From an uncultured Collinsella sp. (GTDB lineage Bacteria > Actinomycetota > Coriobacteriia > Coriobacteriales > Coriobacteriaceae): a stretch of DNA of 64,000 bases. Under the pieces are notes generated by a model. That model saw nothing but the letters and a program-made list of their open reading frames with translations. It did not search any database and was not told the origin of the DNA. The position numbers and the translations under genes are program-made. The stretch lies in the NCBI GenBank assembly GCA_900541015.1, contig UQIB01000011.1, positions 1-64,000 on the forward strand. The letters are read 5' to 3'. This document shows positions 50,358 to 61,136 of the stretch, piece by piece. Position 1 is the stretch's first letter; each line of letters begins with the position of its first letter.

Positions 50358-51005
50358 ATGACCGTCACCTACGATACGTCCCGTGTGACCCTTGTCGATC
50401 ACCCGCTCGTCCAGCACAAGCTGTCGATCTTGCGCGACAAGAGCACTGGCACCAACCAGTTCCGCCAGCTCGTGCGCGAGCTTGCGCTCTTTGACGGCTA
50501 CGAGGCCATGCGCGACCTGCCCATGGAAGACGTCGAGGTCGAGACCCCCATCACCACCGCAACGTTTAAGCAGCTCGCCGGCAAAAAGCTCGCCATCGTT
50601 CCCATCCTGCGTGCGGGCCTCGGCATGGTCGACGGCATCCTCGACTTGGTACCCTCCGCTCGCGTGGGCCACATCGGTATGGAGCGCGACGAGGTCACCC
50701 ACGAGCCGCACGAGTATTACTGCAAGATGCCCAAGGATATCGATCAGCGCATCTGCCTGGTTGTCGACCCCATGCTCGCCACGGGCGGTTCGGCCGAGAT
50801 GGCCATCAGCTACCTGCGCGAGCGCGGTGTCAAGGATATCCGCATGCTGTGCATCGTCGCCGCGCCCGAGGGTCTCAAGTCGCTGACCGAGAAGGACCCC
50901 GATGTGCATATCTATACCTGCGCTATCGATGACCATCTCAACGAGGCCGCCTACATCGTTCCCGGCCTGGGCGACGCCGGCGACCGCATCTACGGTACGC
51001 TCTAG
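50358..51005 (+). CDS. upp: Uracil phosphoribosyltransferase
   Basis: A 215-residue salvage enzyme that makes UMP from uracil and PRPP. The PRPP loop is VDPMLATGGSAEMAI and the uracil-binding segment YIVPGLGDAGDRIYGTL at the C-terminus, both diagnostic. N-terminal HPLVQHKLSILRDKSTGTNQ is also typical. ATG at 50358 after GAAAGGGG. It directly precedes the ATP synthase operon, a neighbourhood seen in other Gram-positive genomes. Confidence 0.96.
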   Translation: MTVTYDTSRVTLVDHPLVQHKLSILRDKSTGTNQFRQLVRELALFDGYEAMRDLPMEDVEVETPITTATFKQLAGKKLAIVPILRAGLGMVDGILDLVPSARVGHIGMERDEVTHEPHEYYCKMPKDIDQRICLVVDPMLATGGSAEMAISYLRERGVKDIRMLCIVAAPEGLKSLTEKDPDVHIYTCAIDDHLNEAAYIVPGLGDAGDRIYGTL

Positions 51006-51285
51006 TCGTTGGGCCTTGTCGGCTACGGTCACAAATACGAAGAAATGGTGCGCGCGGGCGAGCAAAAGTCGTCCACGCGCACTTCTGTTAACGGACGTTT
51101 TGCGCTGAGGGGTTCGAAAAAACGTATTACCGTACCTGCGGCATAAAGAAGGCCTTAAGAAAACGTACAGGTGCGTATTAACCGTTTGTTTTACGGTTGT
51201 ACTTTAGCGATTGGCTCGTACAATAGTCACCAATGTTTGGCTGGGACTGTGCTGTGAGGCGTTAAAAAGGAAAGCGAGGAAGCCA
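51006..51285 (+). other. Leader of the ATP synthase operon
   Basis: 280 bp with no gene. AT-richer from 51110, with several TTAAC/GTTAA words and the promoter described at 51197. No known riboswitch was recognised. Confidence 0.4.
51197..51224 (+). promoter_or_regulatory. Candidate ATP synthase operon promoter
   Basis: TTGTAC (51197-51202) and TACAAT (51219-51224) with a 16-bp spacer, about 60 bp before the first gene of the operon. Confidence 0.5.
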
Positions 51286-51597
51286 GTGTTTCAGATAGTC
51301 GATCTGCTCGCTATCGTTGCAGGCGCCATCGCGGGCGCAATTGCCTTCCTTCCCTTTGTTTTTACGCTCAAGCCGGTTCTTGACGATAAACAGAATGCGG
51401 ACATGCTCAAGGGCATGGTGAGCCTGGCGGTCTCGGCAGTCGCCCTGCTCGTCTTTACCTTGGTTGTGTTTGCGTTGTTCGGAGAGGCATTTCGCATGTT
51501 CCTCCTGGGCGAGGCGATCGGCTTCGTGGCCTTTATGGCCGCCTGCACGGTTCGCGTCGCCAAGGCGCTGCGAGATCCTCATGAGGTCGAAAGGTAA
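51286..51597 (+). CDS. AtpI-like small membrane protein
   Basis: A 103-residue protein at the head of the ATP synthase operon with four hydrophobic helices (LLAIVAGAIAGAIAFLPFVF, then ISLAVSAVALLVFTLVVFAL-type segments). Position and topology fit AtpI/AtpZ-type assembly factors, though sequence similarity is not obvious. The GTG at 51286 follows GAGGAAG; upstream ATGs in frame lie in the promoter. The stop is 3 bp before the atpB start, so the two are coupled. Confidence 0.65.
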   Translation: MFQIVDLLAIVAGAIAGAIAFLPFVFTLKPVLDDKQNADMLKGMVSLAVSAVALLVFTLVVFALFGEAFRMFLLGEAIGFVAFMAACTVRVAKALRDPHEVER

Positions 51598-51600
51598 GTC

Positions 51601-52404
51601 GTGGAAATTTTTGAAAAGCTGCCTGATGAGATTAATCATCTGGTCAGCGAGTTCAGCTCCACCCCTGTCGTGGGCGATTTGAGCTGCGGCATCACGCAGT
51701 ACTCGTTTTGGCTGATCGTCTCCACGATCGTGCTCCTGATCGTCCTGGCCGTGTTCAAGAAGAAGCAGACCCTGGTTCCCAAGGGCTTCTTCGTCAACGG
51801 TTTCGAGTACATCATCGAGTACGTCGAGAACGATATCGGCAAGGGCGTCGTGGGTGAGAACTGGAAGAAGCACTTCCCGTTCCTGTGCTCGCTTTTCCTG
51901 TTCATCCTGATCAATAACATGATCGGCCTGATCCCGGGAATGAAGCCCGGCACCGGCGCAATCGGCTCCACCGCCGCGCTCGCCATTTTCGCCTTCGTGT
52001 ACTTCATCTACTACGGATGCAAGGCTCACGGCGTGATCGGCTACATCAAGAGCCTCGCCCCGCAGGGCGTGAGCTTCCCGATGAACGTGCTCGTGTGGGT
52101 TGTCGAGCTATTCTCGACCTTCCTGCGCCTCATCACGCTCGCCGTTCGTCTGTTCTGCAACATGTTCGCAGGACACGTGGTCATGGGCTCGTTCGCCATC
52201 ATGGCGAGCATGTTCATGCAGCCGCTGCTTCAGCAGGTTTCCGCGGCCCACGCCGTCGGCTCCCTGCCTTCGCTGGCCTGGCTTGCCATCCTCATCCTGA
52301 TCTATGCGATCGAGCTTGTGGTCGGCGCCATCCAGGCTTACGTCTTCACGGTCCTTACCGCCGTGTATGTCTCCGAGGCAGAGGAGGTCGCGGAGGAGGA
52401 GTAG
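51601..52404 (+). CDS. atpB: ATP synthase F0 subunit a
   Basis: A 267-residue membrane subunit forming the proton half-channels. The critical arginine lies in FLRLITLAVRLFCNMFAGH (segment near residue 175-195), and the conserved NNMIGLIPG and ELVVGAIQAYVFTVL segments are present. GTG start at 51601 with AAAGG inside the preceding gene. First structural gene of the complete F-type operon B-E-F-H-A-G-D-C. Confidence 0.95.
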   Translation: MEIFEKLPDEINHLVSEFSSTPVVGDLSCGITQYSFWLIVSTIVLLIVLAVFKKKQTLVPKGFFVNGFEYIIEYVENDIGKGVVGENWKKHFPFLCSLFLFILINNMIGLIPGMKPGTGAIGSTAALAIFAFVYFIYYGCKAHGVIGYIKSLAPQGVSFPMNVLVWVVELFSTFLRLITLAVRLFCNMFAGHVVMGSFAIMASMFMQPLLQQVSAAHAVGSLPSLAWLAILILIYAIELVVGAIQAYVFTVLTAVYVSEAEEVAEEE

Positions 52405-52528
52405 TCTTCCGTTCGCGCCTTAAAGGTAAGGCAATTCGTTAAACCGCCGGTGCCCGTACCCATGGAGCCCGGCAGTTATAAAAAGGTTATCCTGCGTGAA
52501 ATAAGACACGCACGACAAAGGAGGAATC
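52405..52528 (+). other. atpB-atpE intergenic region
   Basis: 124 bp, the only sizeable gap inside the operon. It contains GC-rich inverted words around GCCGG/CCGGC near 52446-52473 and an AAAGGAGG ribosome site for atpE. Structure here may help the high expression that subunit c needs; this is inference. Confidence 0.35.
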
Positions 52529-52723
52529 GTGGGAGTTATCGGTTACGGTCTCGGTGTTATCGGCGCTGGTCTTGCTATCGGCCTGTCTGCTCTGGGTGCT
52601 ACGGGTGCTATGGCCCGTCAGCCTGAGGTCCAGGGCCGCGTGTTCACCGTCTTCATCATGGGCTCCGCTTTCGGCGAGGCTCTGGCTCTGATCGGCTTCG
52701 TTGTCGCGCTGATCGTTAAATAG
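52529..52723 (+). CDS. atpE: ATP synthase F0 subunit c
   Basis: A 64-residue two-helix proteolipid. The loop is ARQPEVQG and the ion-binding glutamate lies in GSAFGEALALIGFV (about residue 50). The residue after it is Ala, lacking the Ser/Thr seen in sodium-type rings, so proton coupling is inferred. GTG start at 52529 after AAAGGAGG. Confidence 0.94.
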   Translation: MGVIGYGLGVIGAGLAIGLSALGATGAMARQPEVQGRVFTVFIMGSAFGEALALIGFVVALIVK

Positions 52724-52738
52724 CACGGAGCGTCAAGT

Positions 52739-53341
52739 ATGAATCTTTCATCCCAGAAGAGCGCGATCGCACTCTCCGCGTCCGCGGCCGCGCTGCTCAT
52801 GCCGGTTTCCGCGTTCGCCGAGGACGGCGCCGCCGGTGCGGACATCCTCATCCCTAAGATGGCGGAGTTCATCCCGGCGCTTATCGCCTTCCTGATTATC
52901 TGGATCGTGCTGGCCAAGGTCGCCCTGCCGGGCATCATGAAAACCATGGAGGAGCGCGGCAAGAAGATCGAGGAGAGCCTCGACGAGGCCGAGAAGACCA
53001 AGCAGGAGGCTATCGCCAAGCGCGCTGAGTCCGACTCGATCGTCACCGACGCCCGTCGTCAGGCTGCCGACATCGTTCTCGAGGCCCGTAAGGACGCCGA
53101 GTCCGAGCGTGCCCGTATCATCGAGGCTGCTCACAAGGAGGCCGAGGAGATCATCGCCAAGGCCCATACGACCGTCGAGGACGAGCGCAAGTCCATCTAC
53201 GCCGGTGCCGCGAGCTCCATCGCCGACCTGTCCGTTGCCGTCGCCACCAAGATCGTGGGCGAGGCACTCGAGGACGATGCCGAGCAGAAGAAGCTCATCG
53301 AGCGCTACATCCAGGAAGCAGGTAGCCTGAATGCCGACTAG
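52739..53341 (+). CDS. atpF: ATP synthase F0 subunit b with N-terminal signal-like segment
   Basis: A 200-residue peripheral-stalk subunit. The usual membrane anchor (FIPALIAFLIIWIVLAKVAL, about 37-56) is followed by a long charged helix. Before it stands an extra N-terminal segment, MNLSSQKSAIALSASAAALL then MPVSAFAEDGA, which looks like a cleavable signal peptide ending at AFA. ATG at 52739, 15 bp after atpE. It overlaps atpH by 11 bp. Confidence 0.93.
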   Translation: MNLSSQKSAIALSASAAALLMPVSAFAEDGAAGADILIPKMAEFIPALIAFLIIWIVLAKVALPGIMKTMEERGKKIEESLDEAEKTKQEAIAKRAESDSIVTDARRQAADIVLEARKDAESERARIIEAAHKEAEEIIAKAHTTVEDERKSIYAGAASSIADLSVAVATKIVGEALEDDAEQKKLIERYIQEAGSLNAD

Positions 53342-53807
53342 CCGCTATCAGGACAAGGTACTCGAGACCTACGCGCGCTCCCTTTTGGAAGCCGCCAAGG
53401 CCGAGAACCATGTGTTCGAGGACCTCGAGATGATCGAGCGTCTGGCTTCTGCCAGCCCCGAGATCATCGCCGTGCTCGACACCATGTCCAAGCGCGACCA
53501 GCTCGACCTTCTTCCCAAGGTGGCAGCTGCCTTTAAGTATGTTGCCGAGGAAGACGAGGATGTAGTGGGCGTGACCGTCACCACGGCGATCCCGCTCGAC
53601 GACGAGCTGCGTCAAACCATCACTAAGAAATGCGAGCAGGACTTCGGCCGCAAGGTATTCCTTATCGAGCAGGTCGACCCGTCTATCGTGGGCGGCCTGG
53701 TGCTCGAGGCCCGCGGCGAGCGTCGTGACATTTCCGTCAAGACGCAGCTGCGCATCGCGCAGGAGACCCTCGCAAACTCTGCTAATTCGTACGGAGGTGA
53801 AGCCTAA
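53331..53807 (+). CDS. atpH: ATP synthase F1 subunit delta
   Basis: A 158-residue stator subunit linking F1 to the b stalk. N-terminal helical domain (YARSLLEAAKAEN) and the conserved C-terminal PSIVGGLVLEARGERRDISVK are present; length is slightly short but normal for the family. It overlaps atpF by 11 bp and abuts atpA (1-bp overlap), both signs of coupled translation. Confidence 0.93.
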   Translation: MPTSRYQDKVLETYARSLLEAAKAENHVFEDLEMIERLASASPEIIAVLDTMSKRDQLDLLPKVAAAFKYVAEEDEDVVGVTVTTAIPLDDELRQTITKKCEQDFGRKVFLIEQVDPSIVGGLVLEARGERRDISVKTQLRIAQETLANSANSYGGEA

Positions 53808-55405
53808 TGTCCGAAACCCTCAATGCCCAGGATATCGCCAAGAAACTGCAGGAGCAGCTCACGAGCCTCTCCGCGACGGTCGATACGCATGAGGTTTCAA
53901 CGGTCGACGAGGTAGGCGACGGCATCGCGCGCGTCTCCGGCCTCAAGAGCGCCATGGCAGGCGAGCTTCTGGAGTTCAAGAGCTCCGATACCGGTGAGAC
54001 CGTCTTCGGTCTTGCCCAGAACCTTGACCGTGACGAGGTCGGCGCCGTTCTGTTCGGTGCCGTCGACTCCATCAAGGAAGGCGACGAGTGCCGCACCACT
54101 GGCCGCATTATGGATATCCCTGTGAGCCGCGCCATGCTCGGCCGCGTCGTCAATCCGCTCGGCCAGCCCATCGACGGCCTGGGCGACATCGTCGCCACGC
54201 ACCGTCGCCCCATCGAGTTCAAGGCCCCCGGCGTCATCGACCGTACCCCGGTGTGTGAGCCGGTTCAGACCGGTCTGCTCGCTATCGACTCCATGGTGCC
54301 TATTGGCCGCGGTCAGCGTGAGCTCATCATCGGCGACCGTAAGACCGGTAAGACCGCCATCGCCATCGACGCTATCCTCAACCAGCGCGGCAAGGGCATG
54401 GTCTGCATCTATGTCGCCATCGGCCAGAAGGCTTCCACGGTTGCCAACATCCGCGAGACCCTTGCTCAGCACGGTGCGCTCGACTACACCATCATCGTTT
54501 CGGCCACCGCTGCCGATTCCGCCCCTATGCAGTACATCGCGCCTATGGCCGGTGCCGCTATCGGCGAGTTCTTCATGTACAACGGTGAGGACGGCAAGCC
54601 CGCCAGCGAGACCAACCCCGGTGGCCACGTGCTCGTCATCTACGACGACCTGTCCAAGCAGGCTGTGGCTTACCGTCAGATGTCGCTGACGCTGCATCGT
54701 CCGCCCGGACGCGAGGCCTATCCTGGCGACATCTTCTACCTGCACTCTCGTCTGCTCGAGCGTGCCGTCAAGATGTCCAAGAAGAACGGTTACGGCTCCA
54801 TGACGGCACTGCCGATCATCGAGACCCAGGACGGCGACGTCTCGGCCTACATTCCGACCAACGTCATTTCCATTACCGATGGTCAGATTTACCTGCAGTC
54901 CGAGCTCTTCTTCCAGGGTCAGCGCCCGGCAGTCGACGTGGGCATCTCCGTGTCCCGCGTCGGTGGCGATGCGCAGACCAAGGCCATGAAGCAGGTCGCC
55001 GGCAACCTCCGTCTGGACCTCGCTTCCTATCAGGAGCTCGCTGGCTTTACCCAGTTCGGCTCCGACCTCGACGAGGCTACTCAGAAGCAGCTGACCCATG
55101 GTGCCCGCATGACCGAGCTCCTGAAGCAGCCGCGCTACAAGCCGTTCGAGGTTGGCGAGCAGATCGTTACGCTGTTCGCTGGCAACGAGGGCTTCCTGGA
55201 TGACCTGGAAATCTCCGACGTGCTGCCCTTCCGTGCCGAGCTCATCGAGTACATGGACAATGGCTTTGGCTCGCTGCTCGACAAGGTTCGCGCCAAGAAG
55301 ATTGACGATGACACCAAGGCTGAGCTCCTGCGCGTCATCGGCGACTTTAAGCAGCAGTTCATGGCTAAGCACCATGCCGATACGACTGGATCAGAGGAGA
55401 ACTAA
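53807..55405 (+). CDS. atpA: ATP synthase F1 subunit alpha
   Basis: A 532-residue non-catalytic nucleotide-binding subunit. P-loop GDRKTGKTAIAIDAI, the arginine-finger-region VGISVSRVGGDAQ and the signature PGREAYPGDIFYLHSRLLER are all intact. ATG at 53807 overlaps the last base of atpH, preceded by GGAGG. Confidence 0.97.
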   Translation: MSETLNAQDIAKKLQEQLTSLSATVDTHEVSTVDEVGDGIARVSGLKSAMAGELLEFKSSDTGETVFGLAQNLDRDEVGAVLFGAVDSIKEGDECRTTGRIMDIPVSRAMLGRVVNPLGQPIDGLGDIVATHRRPIEFKAPGVIDRTPVCEPVQTGLLAIDSMVPIGRGQRELIIGDRKTGKTAIAIDAILNQRGKGMVCIYVAIGQKASTVANIRETLAQHGALDYTIIVSATAADSAPMQYIAPMAGAAIGEFFMYNGEDGKPASETNPGGHVLVIYDDLSKQAVAYRQMSLTLHRPPGREAYPGDIFYLHSRLLERAVKMSKKNGYGSMTALPIIETQDGDVSAYIPTNVISITDGQIYLQSELFFQGQRPAVDVGISVSRVGGDAQTKAMKQVAGNLRLDLASYQELAGFTQFGSDLDEATQKQLTHGARMTELLKQPRYKPFEVGEQIVTLFAGNEGFLDDLEISDVLPFRAELIEYMDNGFGSLLDKVRAKKIDDDTKAELLRVIGDFKQQFMAKHHADTTGSEEN

Positions 55406-55410
55406 GCCCT

Positions 55411-56318
55411 ATGGCCAACCTTCGCGACATTAAGAAGCGAATCTCCTCGGTTACCACGACCAAGCAGATCACGCGCACGATGGAGATGGTCTCTACGGCC
55501 AAGATCCGTCGTGCCCTCGATCGCTCCAAGCAGGCCGAGCCCTATAAGGAGGCGCTGACCGACGTCATGTTGACGGTCGCCGGCGACGCCTCCTGTTCGG
55601 GCACCGATCCCATGCTGCAGAAGCATGAGAGTGTCAAGCATGGCCTGATTGTCGTTATTGCCTCGGACCGCGGCCTTGCCGGCGGTTTCAATACGACGGT
55701 GGAGCGCACGGCCGAAAAGCTCGCCGCTTCTTGGGCGAACGACGGCATCGAGTGCGAGATCATCGCGTGCGGGCGTAAGCCGGCCACGTATTTCCGTGAC
55801 CGCGCAAACGTTGTCATGCACTTTGAGGGCAACTCCTCTGAGCCCGATTTCAATCAGGCCCGCATGATCTCCTCTCATATCTGCGATGCGTATCGTGCCG
55901 GTGAGCTTGACCGTGTCGAGCTTGTCTACCACCACGCCAAGAACCGCGTGGATCAGGAGCTTCGCGTCGAGCATCTGTTGCCGCTCGACCCCGAGATGAT
56001 CGCTATGGCCCACGGTCCGCGTAAGAACGAGACCGACGCCCCTAAGCGCATCTCGTCCACGTTCGAGTTCGTGCCCTCTCCCGAGCATGTTCTCGGCAAG
56101 CTTGTGCCGTCTTATATCCTGACGGTCATCTACCAGGCCCTGATCGATTCGGCGGCTGCTGAGCAGGGTGCACGCCGCAAGGCCATGCACTCCGCGACGG
56201 AAAACGCCACCGCGATCATCTCGACCCTTACCCGCACGTATAGTCGCGTGCGCCAGGCTTCGATCACGACCGAGATTAACGAGATCGTCGGCGGAGCCTC
56301 AGCATTGGAGGAACAGTA

Positions 56319-56319
<1 letters not shown>
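55411..56319 (+). CDS. atpG: ATP synthase F1 subunit gamma
   Basis: A 302-residue rotor shaft. N-terminal helix (NLRDIKKRISSVTTTKQITR, then MEMVSTAKIRRA) and C-terminal helix (MHSATENATAIISTLTRTYS, then RVRQASITTEINEIVGGA) are the standard coiled-coil pair. Starts 5 bp after atpA and shares its last base with atpD. Confidence 0.96.
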
Positions 56320-57773
<1,454 letters not shown>

Positions 57774-57776
57774 GTT

Positions 57777-58169
57777 ATGCGTATCCGCATCGTGTGCCCC
57801 GTGAGCTGCGCCTATGAGGGCGACGCTGCGTTTGTGTCGATTCCGTCCACGGATGGCGAGTTTGGCGTTCTGCCTGCTCACTCCAGCGAGATCTGCACGA
57901 TCGACCGCGGTTACGTTCGCGTTTCCGATAAGGCCATGGGCACTGTCGACCACACGTTTGCCGTGGCCGGCGGCTATGCCCAGGTTGCGGACGATGTCGT
58001 GACCGTTCTCGCCGAGCGCGCTTGCGATTTGGCGACCGTCGATGCCGACAAGCTTAAAGCTGATATTCAAGGTTTTGAAGAGAAGCTGGGTAATTTGTCG
58101 GAGGATGATGCACGCCGCGCCTACCTCTATAATGAAATCGCATGGTGTAAGCTCAAGCTTGCCCAATAG
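57777..58169 (+). CDS. atpC: ATP synthase F1 subunit epsilon
   Basis: A 130-residue rotor and inhibitory subunit: N-terminal beta-barrel (FVSIPSTDGEFGVLPAHSSE) and a C-terminal helical hairpin. Starts 3 bp after atpD. Last gene of the operon; a strong terminator follows. Confidence 0.95.
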   Translation: MRIRIVCPVSCAYEGDAAFVSIPSTDGEFGVLPAHSSEICTIDRGYVRVSDKAMGTVDHTFAVAGGYAQVADDVVTVLAERACDLATVDADKLKADIQGFEEKLGNLSEDDARRAYLYNEIAWCKLKLAQ

Positions 58170-58205
58170 TCAAACGATTTAGCGTTCGACCATTTGCGAA
58201 CACAT

Positions 58206-58244
58206 CATGCCCGGGATGGCCCAGCCATCCCGGGCATGCTTTTT
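58206..58244 (+). terminator. Terminator of the ATP synthase operon
   Basis: A perfect 14-bp stem CATGCCCGGGATGG with a five-base loop, followed by five T residues, 14 bp before the murA start. Confidence 0.88.
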
Positions 58245-58257
58245 GAAAGGGTAGACT

Positions 58258-59541
58258 TTGGATATTATCCGCGTTGAGGGTGGCCACGCCATCGGAGGCT
58301 CCGTGCCCGTCTCGGGTGCCAAGAACTCCGCACTCAAACTCATGGCGGCAACGCTTCTGGCGCCGGGCAAGACGACGCTGCAGAACGTGCCCGATATTTC
58401 CGATGTCCACGTGATGGGCAAGGTGCTCAAGGGCATGGGCGCTACGATCGATGTTCTCGACGAGCACACGCTCGAGATTGATACCTCTCAGGTCGATTCT
58501 TGGGAGGCCCCCTACGAGCTCGTTGCCAAGATGCGTGCTTCCACCGCCGTGATGGGACCACTGCTGGGTCGCTTCCATCGCGCCAAGATCGCCATGCCGG
58601 GCGGCTGCAACCTGGGTGCTCGCAAGATCGATATGCACATTCTTGGTCTTGAGGCCCTGGGCGTTGAGTTCGATACCGCCCACGGTTACATCAACGCTAA
58701 TGCGCCCCAAGGTCTGCGCGGTACCACCGTCACGCTCGAGTTCGCCAGTGTCGGTGCGACCGAGAACCTCATTATGGCATCCGTGCGCGCGCAGGGCACC
58801 ACGGTTATCGACAATGCCGCCCGCGAGCCCGAGATCGTCGATCTCGCCAACATGCTCAACGAGATGGGCGCCAAGATTGTTGGCGCCGGTACGCCTGTCG
58901 TGACCATCGAGGGCGTGGAAGAGCTGCATCCTGTTACCCATCGCGTAGTGGGCGACCGCATCGAGGCTGGTACCTTTATCGTCGCCGGTGCGTTGATGGC
59001 CGACGATCGCGGTGTCGATATCACGGGCTTTTGCCCCATTCACTTGGGCATGGTGCTCAAGAAGATGGAGCTCATGGGTATCGACTGCGAGCGCGTCGAG
59101 GATGGCGTCCATGTGAACCGTGCCGAGCGTATCAAGCCGGTCGACATCCAGACGCTTCCGTTCCCCGGCTTCCCGACGGACATGCAGGCGCAGATTATGG
59201 TGCTCTCCGCCCTTGCCGACGGCAGTTCCGTTATTACCGAGAACATCTTCGAGAATCGCTTTATGTTTGCCTCTGAGCTGGTGCGCATGGGTGCCGACAT
59301 TCGTATCGAGAGCCATCATGCCATGATTCATGGCGTCAAGGGCTTCTCGGGTGCACAGGTTACCTCGCCCGATCTGCGTGGCGGAGCGGCCCTCGTCGTA
59401 GCGGGCTTGATTGCCGACGGGACGACCGAGGTTTCGGCCATCCATCACATCAAGCGCGGCTACGAGCAGTTTGTCGAAAAGCTGCAGGCGCTCGGCGCGC
59501 ATGTTGAGCATGCTACCGTCCCCGATCCCGTCATCTACTAA
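58258..59541 (+). CDS. murA: UDP-N-acetylglucosamine 1-carboxyvinyltransferase
   Basis: A 427-residue enzyme of the first committed step in peptidoglycan synthesis. The PEP-binding catalytic Cys117 lies in MPGGCNLGARKIDMH, so this is the fosfomycin-sensitive Cys form. N-terminal GGSVPVSGAKNSALKLM and the C-terminal LRGGAALVVAGLIADG are diagnostic. Start is TTG at 58258 after GAAAGGG. Begins just after the ATP synthase terminator and runs into the LCP gene 12 bp downstream, a cell-wall pair. Confidence 0.96.
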   Translation: MDIIRVEGGHAIGGSVPVSGAKNSALKLMAATLLAPGKTTLQNVPDISDVHVMGKVLKGMGATIDVLDEHTLEIDTSQVDSWEAPYELVAKMRASTAVMGPLLGRFHRAKIAMPGGCNLGARKIDMHILGLEALGVEFDTAHGYINANAPQGLRGTTVTLEFASVGATENLIMASVRAQGTTVIDNAAREPEIVDLANMLNEMGAKIVGAGTPVVTIEGVEELHPVTHRVVGDRIEAGTFIVAGALMADDRGVDITGFCPIHLGMVLKKMELMGIDCERVEDGVHVNRAERIKPVDIQTLPFPGFPTDMQAQIMVLSALADGSSVITENIFENRFMFASELVRMGADIRIESHHAMIHGVKGFSGAQVTSPDLRGGAALVVAGLIADGTTEVSAIHHIKRGYEQFVEKLQALGAHVEHATVPDPVIY

Positions 59542-59553
59542 TACAGGTTGCCT

Positions 59554-60807
59554 ATGTTTAATAAAAAGCCCCTCGCGGATACCACCACCCGAAGACCCTC
59601 AACTGGTGCGCAGGCCAAGATCTACAGTCGCGATAACGTGGCTCGCTATTCCGAGCGAGCTCGCCAACGTCGTCGTAGCCACACGATTCGTCACGTCGCG
59701 CTCATTGTCGTGCTTGGCGTGCTGCTGAGTGCCACTACCGCTGCTGGCCTGTGGTTTGCCACCATTATGGGCAAGCTCGGCGATTCTAATGTCATTACCG
59801 ACAATCTGCGTCGGGTTCTGGTTGACACCGATGAGGCAAAGGATCCGTTCTACGTGCTGCTTCTTGGCACCGACGGCCGTCCGGGCGAGGATACGTATCG
59901 TGCCGACTCGATTATCCTGGCACGCATCGACCCCACGCAAAAGCAGGCGACGCTCATTTCCGTTCCGCGCGACACCAAGGTCGAGTACAAGGGCGAGACC
60001 ATGAAGATCAACGCCTGCCATACCGTTGGCGGCGCCGAGGCCATGGTCGAGGCGGTTAACGAGCTGTGCGGTGTTCAGATTTCCCACTATGCCGAGGTCA
60101 GCTTCGACGGTATGCAGGCGCTGATTGATTCGGTTGGCGGTATCGACATTAACGCAACCGATGATGTTGACGACCCCGAGCACCTGGATATTAAGATTAC
60201 CGCCGGCCAGCAGCATATGGACGGTGCCACCGCCCTTACCTATGCCCGCTGCCGCTACACCTATGCCGACGGCGATTACACGCGCATGCGCCACCAGCGT
60301 CAGGTACTTGGCGCCCTTGCCAACCAGATTCTCAATAACTTCGATGCCACGAAGATCTTTGGCCTGGTTAATTCGCTGTCCGATATGCTCGTAACCGATA
60401 TGAGCGTTCAGGATATCGTGGCTACGGTCAACGCCATGCGCGGTATGGATGTCGACGGTATCTACTCGGCCAACCTGCCCTCGTACGCCGACGACAGCAC
60501 CATGATCGACGGTGTGAGCTACGTCTTTGTCTACGAGGACGAGCTCAAGGAAATGATGGAGCGCGTCGATGCCGGCAAGGATCCCAAGGGTCCCAACACC
60601 ATGGGTCTTTCCGACGGTTCCAGCTCTACGATCGGCGACCTGAACAACAACACGTCTGACGATTACGCAAACGGTACCGCAACCTCATCGGTCAGCTCTG
60701 ACGATTCCGATGACTCAAGCGATTCGAGCGATTCAAGCGATTCAAGCGATTCGGACTACTACGAAGAGCCCACCGGCGACGGCAACGGCTACGAAGCCAA
60801 CTATTAG
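59554..60807 (+). CDS. LytR-CpsA-Psr family protein with Ser/Asp tail
   Basis: A 417-residue membrane protein; the family transfers teichoic acids, capsule or other glycopolymers from lipid carriers to peptidoglycan. A cytoplasmic basic N-terminus is followed by one membrane helix (HVALIVVLGVLLSATTAAGL, about 47-66) and the LCP domain with LLLGTDGRPGEDTYRADSII and ISVPRDTKVEYKG carrying conserved Asp and Arg residues. The C-terminal 60 residues are a disordered Ser/Asp-rich tail with SSD repeats coded by 9-bp DNA repeats. ATG at 59554. Follows murA directly. Confidence 0.92.
   Translation: MFNKKPLADTTTRRPSTGAQAKIYSRDNVARYSERARQRRRSHTIRHVALIVVLGVLLSATTAAGLWFATIMGKLGDSNVITDNLRRVLVDTDEAKDPFYVLLLGTDGRPGEDTYRADSIILARIDPTQKQATLISVPRDTKVEYKGETMKINACHTVGGAEAMVEAVNELCGVQISHYAEVSFDGMQALIDSVGGIDINATDDVDDPEHLDIKITAGQQHMDGATALTYARCRYTYADGDYTRMRHQRQVLGALANQILNNFDATKIFGLVNSLSDMLVTDMSVQDIVATVNAMRGMDVDGIYSANLPSYADDSTMIDGVSYVFVYEDELKEMMERVDAGKDPKGPNTMGLSDGSSSTIGDLNNNTSDDYANGTATSSVSSDDSDDSSDSSDSSDSSDSDYYEEPTGDGNGYEANY
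60712..60750 (+). repeat. 9-bp tandem repeat in the LCP gene tail
   Basis: GACTCAAGC, GATTCGAGC, GATTCAAGC and GATTCAAGC follow each other, coding for Asp-Ser-Ser units. Gain or loss of units keeps the frame, so length variation between strains is expected. Confidence 0.75.
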
Positions 60808-60808
60808 A

Positions 60809-60960
60809 GTTGCGCGGTTTTACCAAACCGCGTAACCGCTTGACGCTGCAAACCCGCCAGAGCGGCAATCTGCCTTTCAACTTCGGCGGCATGATCAAAA
60901 GATCAATGCTACCTCGTTTCAAGGCACCTTGCTCGCTCTGGCGGGTTTTCGCTGTCGGTG
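60809..60960 (+). repeat. Structured intergenic element B
   Basis: Starts one base after the LCP stop. Stem 1 pairs GTTGCGCGG with CCGCGTAAC (one G-U pair), loop TTTTACCAAA. A perfect 15-bp outer stem AAACCCGCCAGAGCG (60850-60864) pairs with 60934-60948. Inside are GGCAATCTGCCTTTCAA and a hairpin GATC-AAAA-GATC. Plan and stem lengths equal element A while the paired bases differ. Confidence 0.8.
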
Positions 60961-60993
60961 CCAAAACATCGGCGCAACACTTGGCACATGGGT

Positions 60994-61095
60994 AGTCATT
61001 GGGGATGTTCTTAAACGACTGGTCAAGGGGGACACTCTTGATGCACTTGGCACTTGGGGACGTTCCTTTTGTGCCGGCAGTTTGGGACACTCCTT
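60994..61095. repeat. Cluster of class III modules
   Basis: Three to four short modules in a row, each with complementary arms around a GGGGAC(G/A)(T/C)TC-like core: AGTCATT...AACGACT (60994-61020), CAAG...CTTG (61024-61040), GGCAC...GTGCC (61049-61075) and a partial one after it. The remaining bases up to the peptidase T terminator hold nothing else recognisable. Confidence 0.65.
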
Positions 61096-61136
61096 GCGTT
61101 AAGAGGCTGGCGTGCGTCAACCTGTTCTCATTGCAG

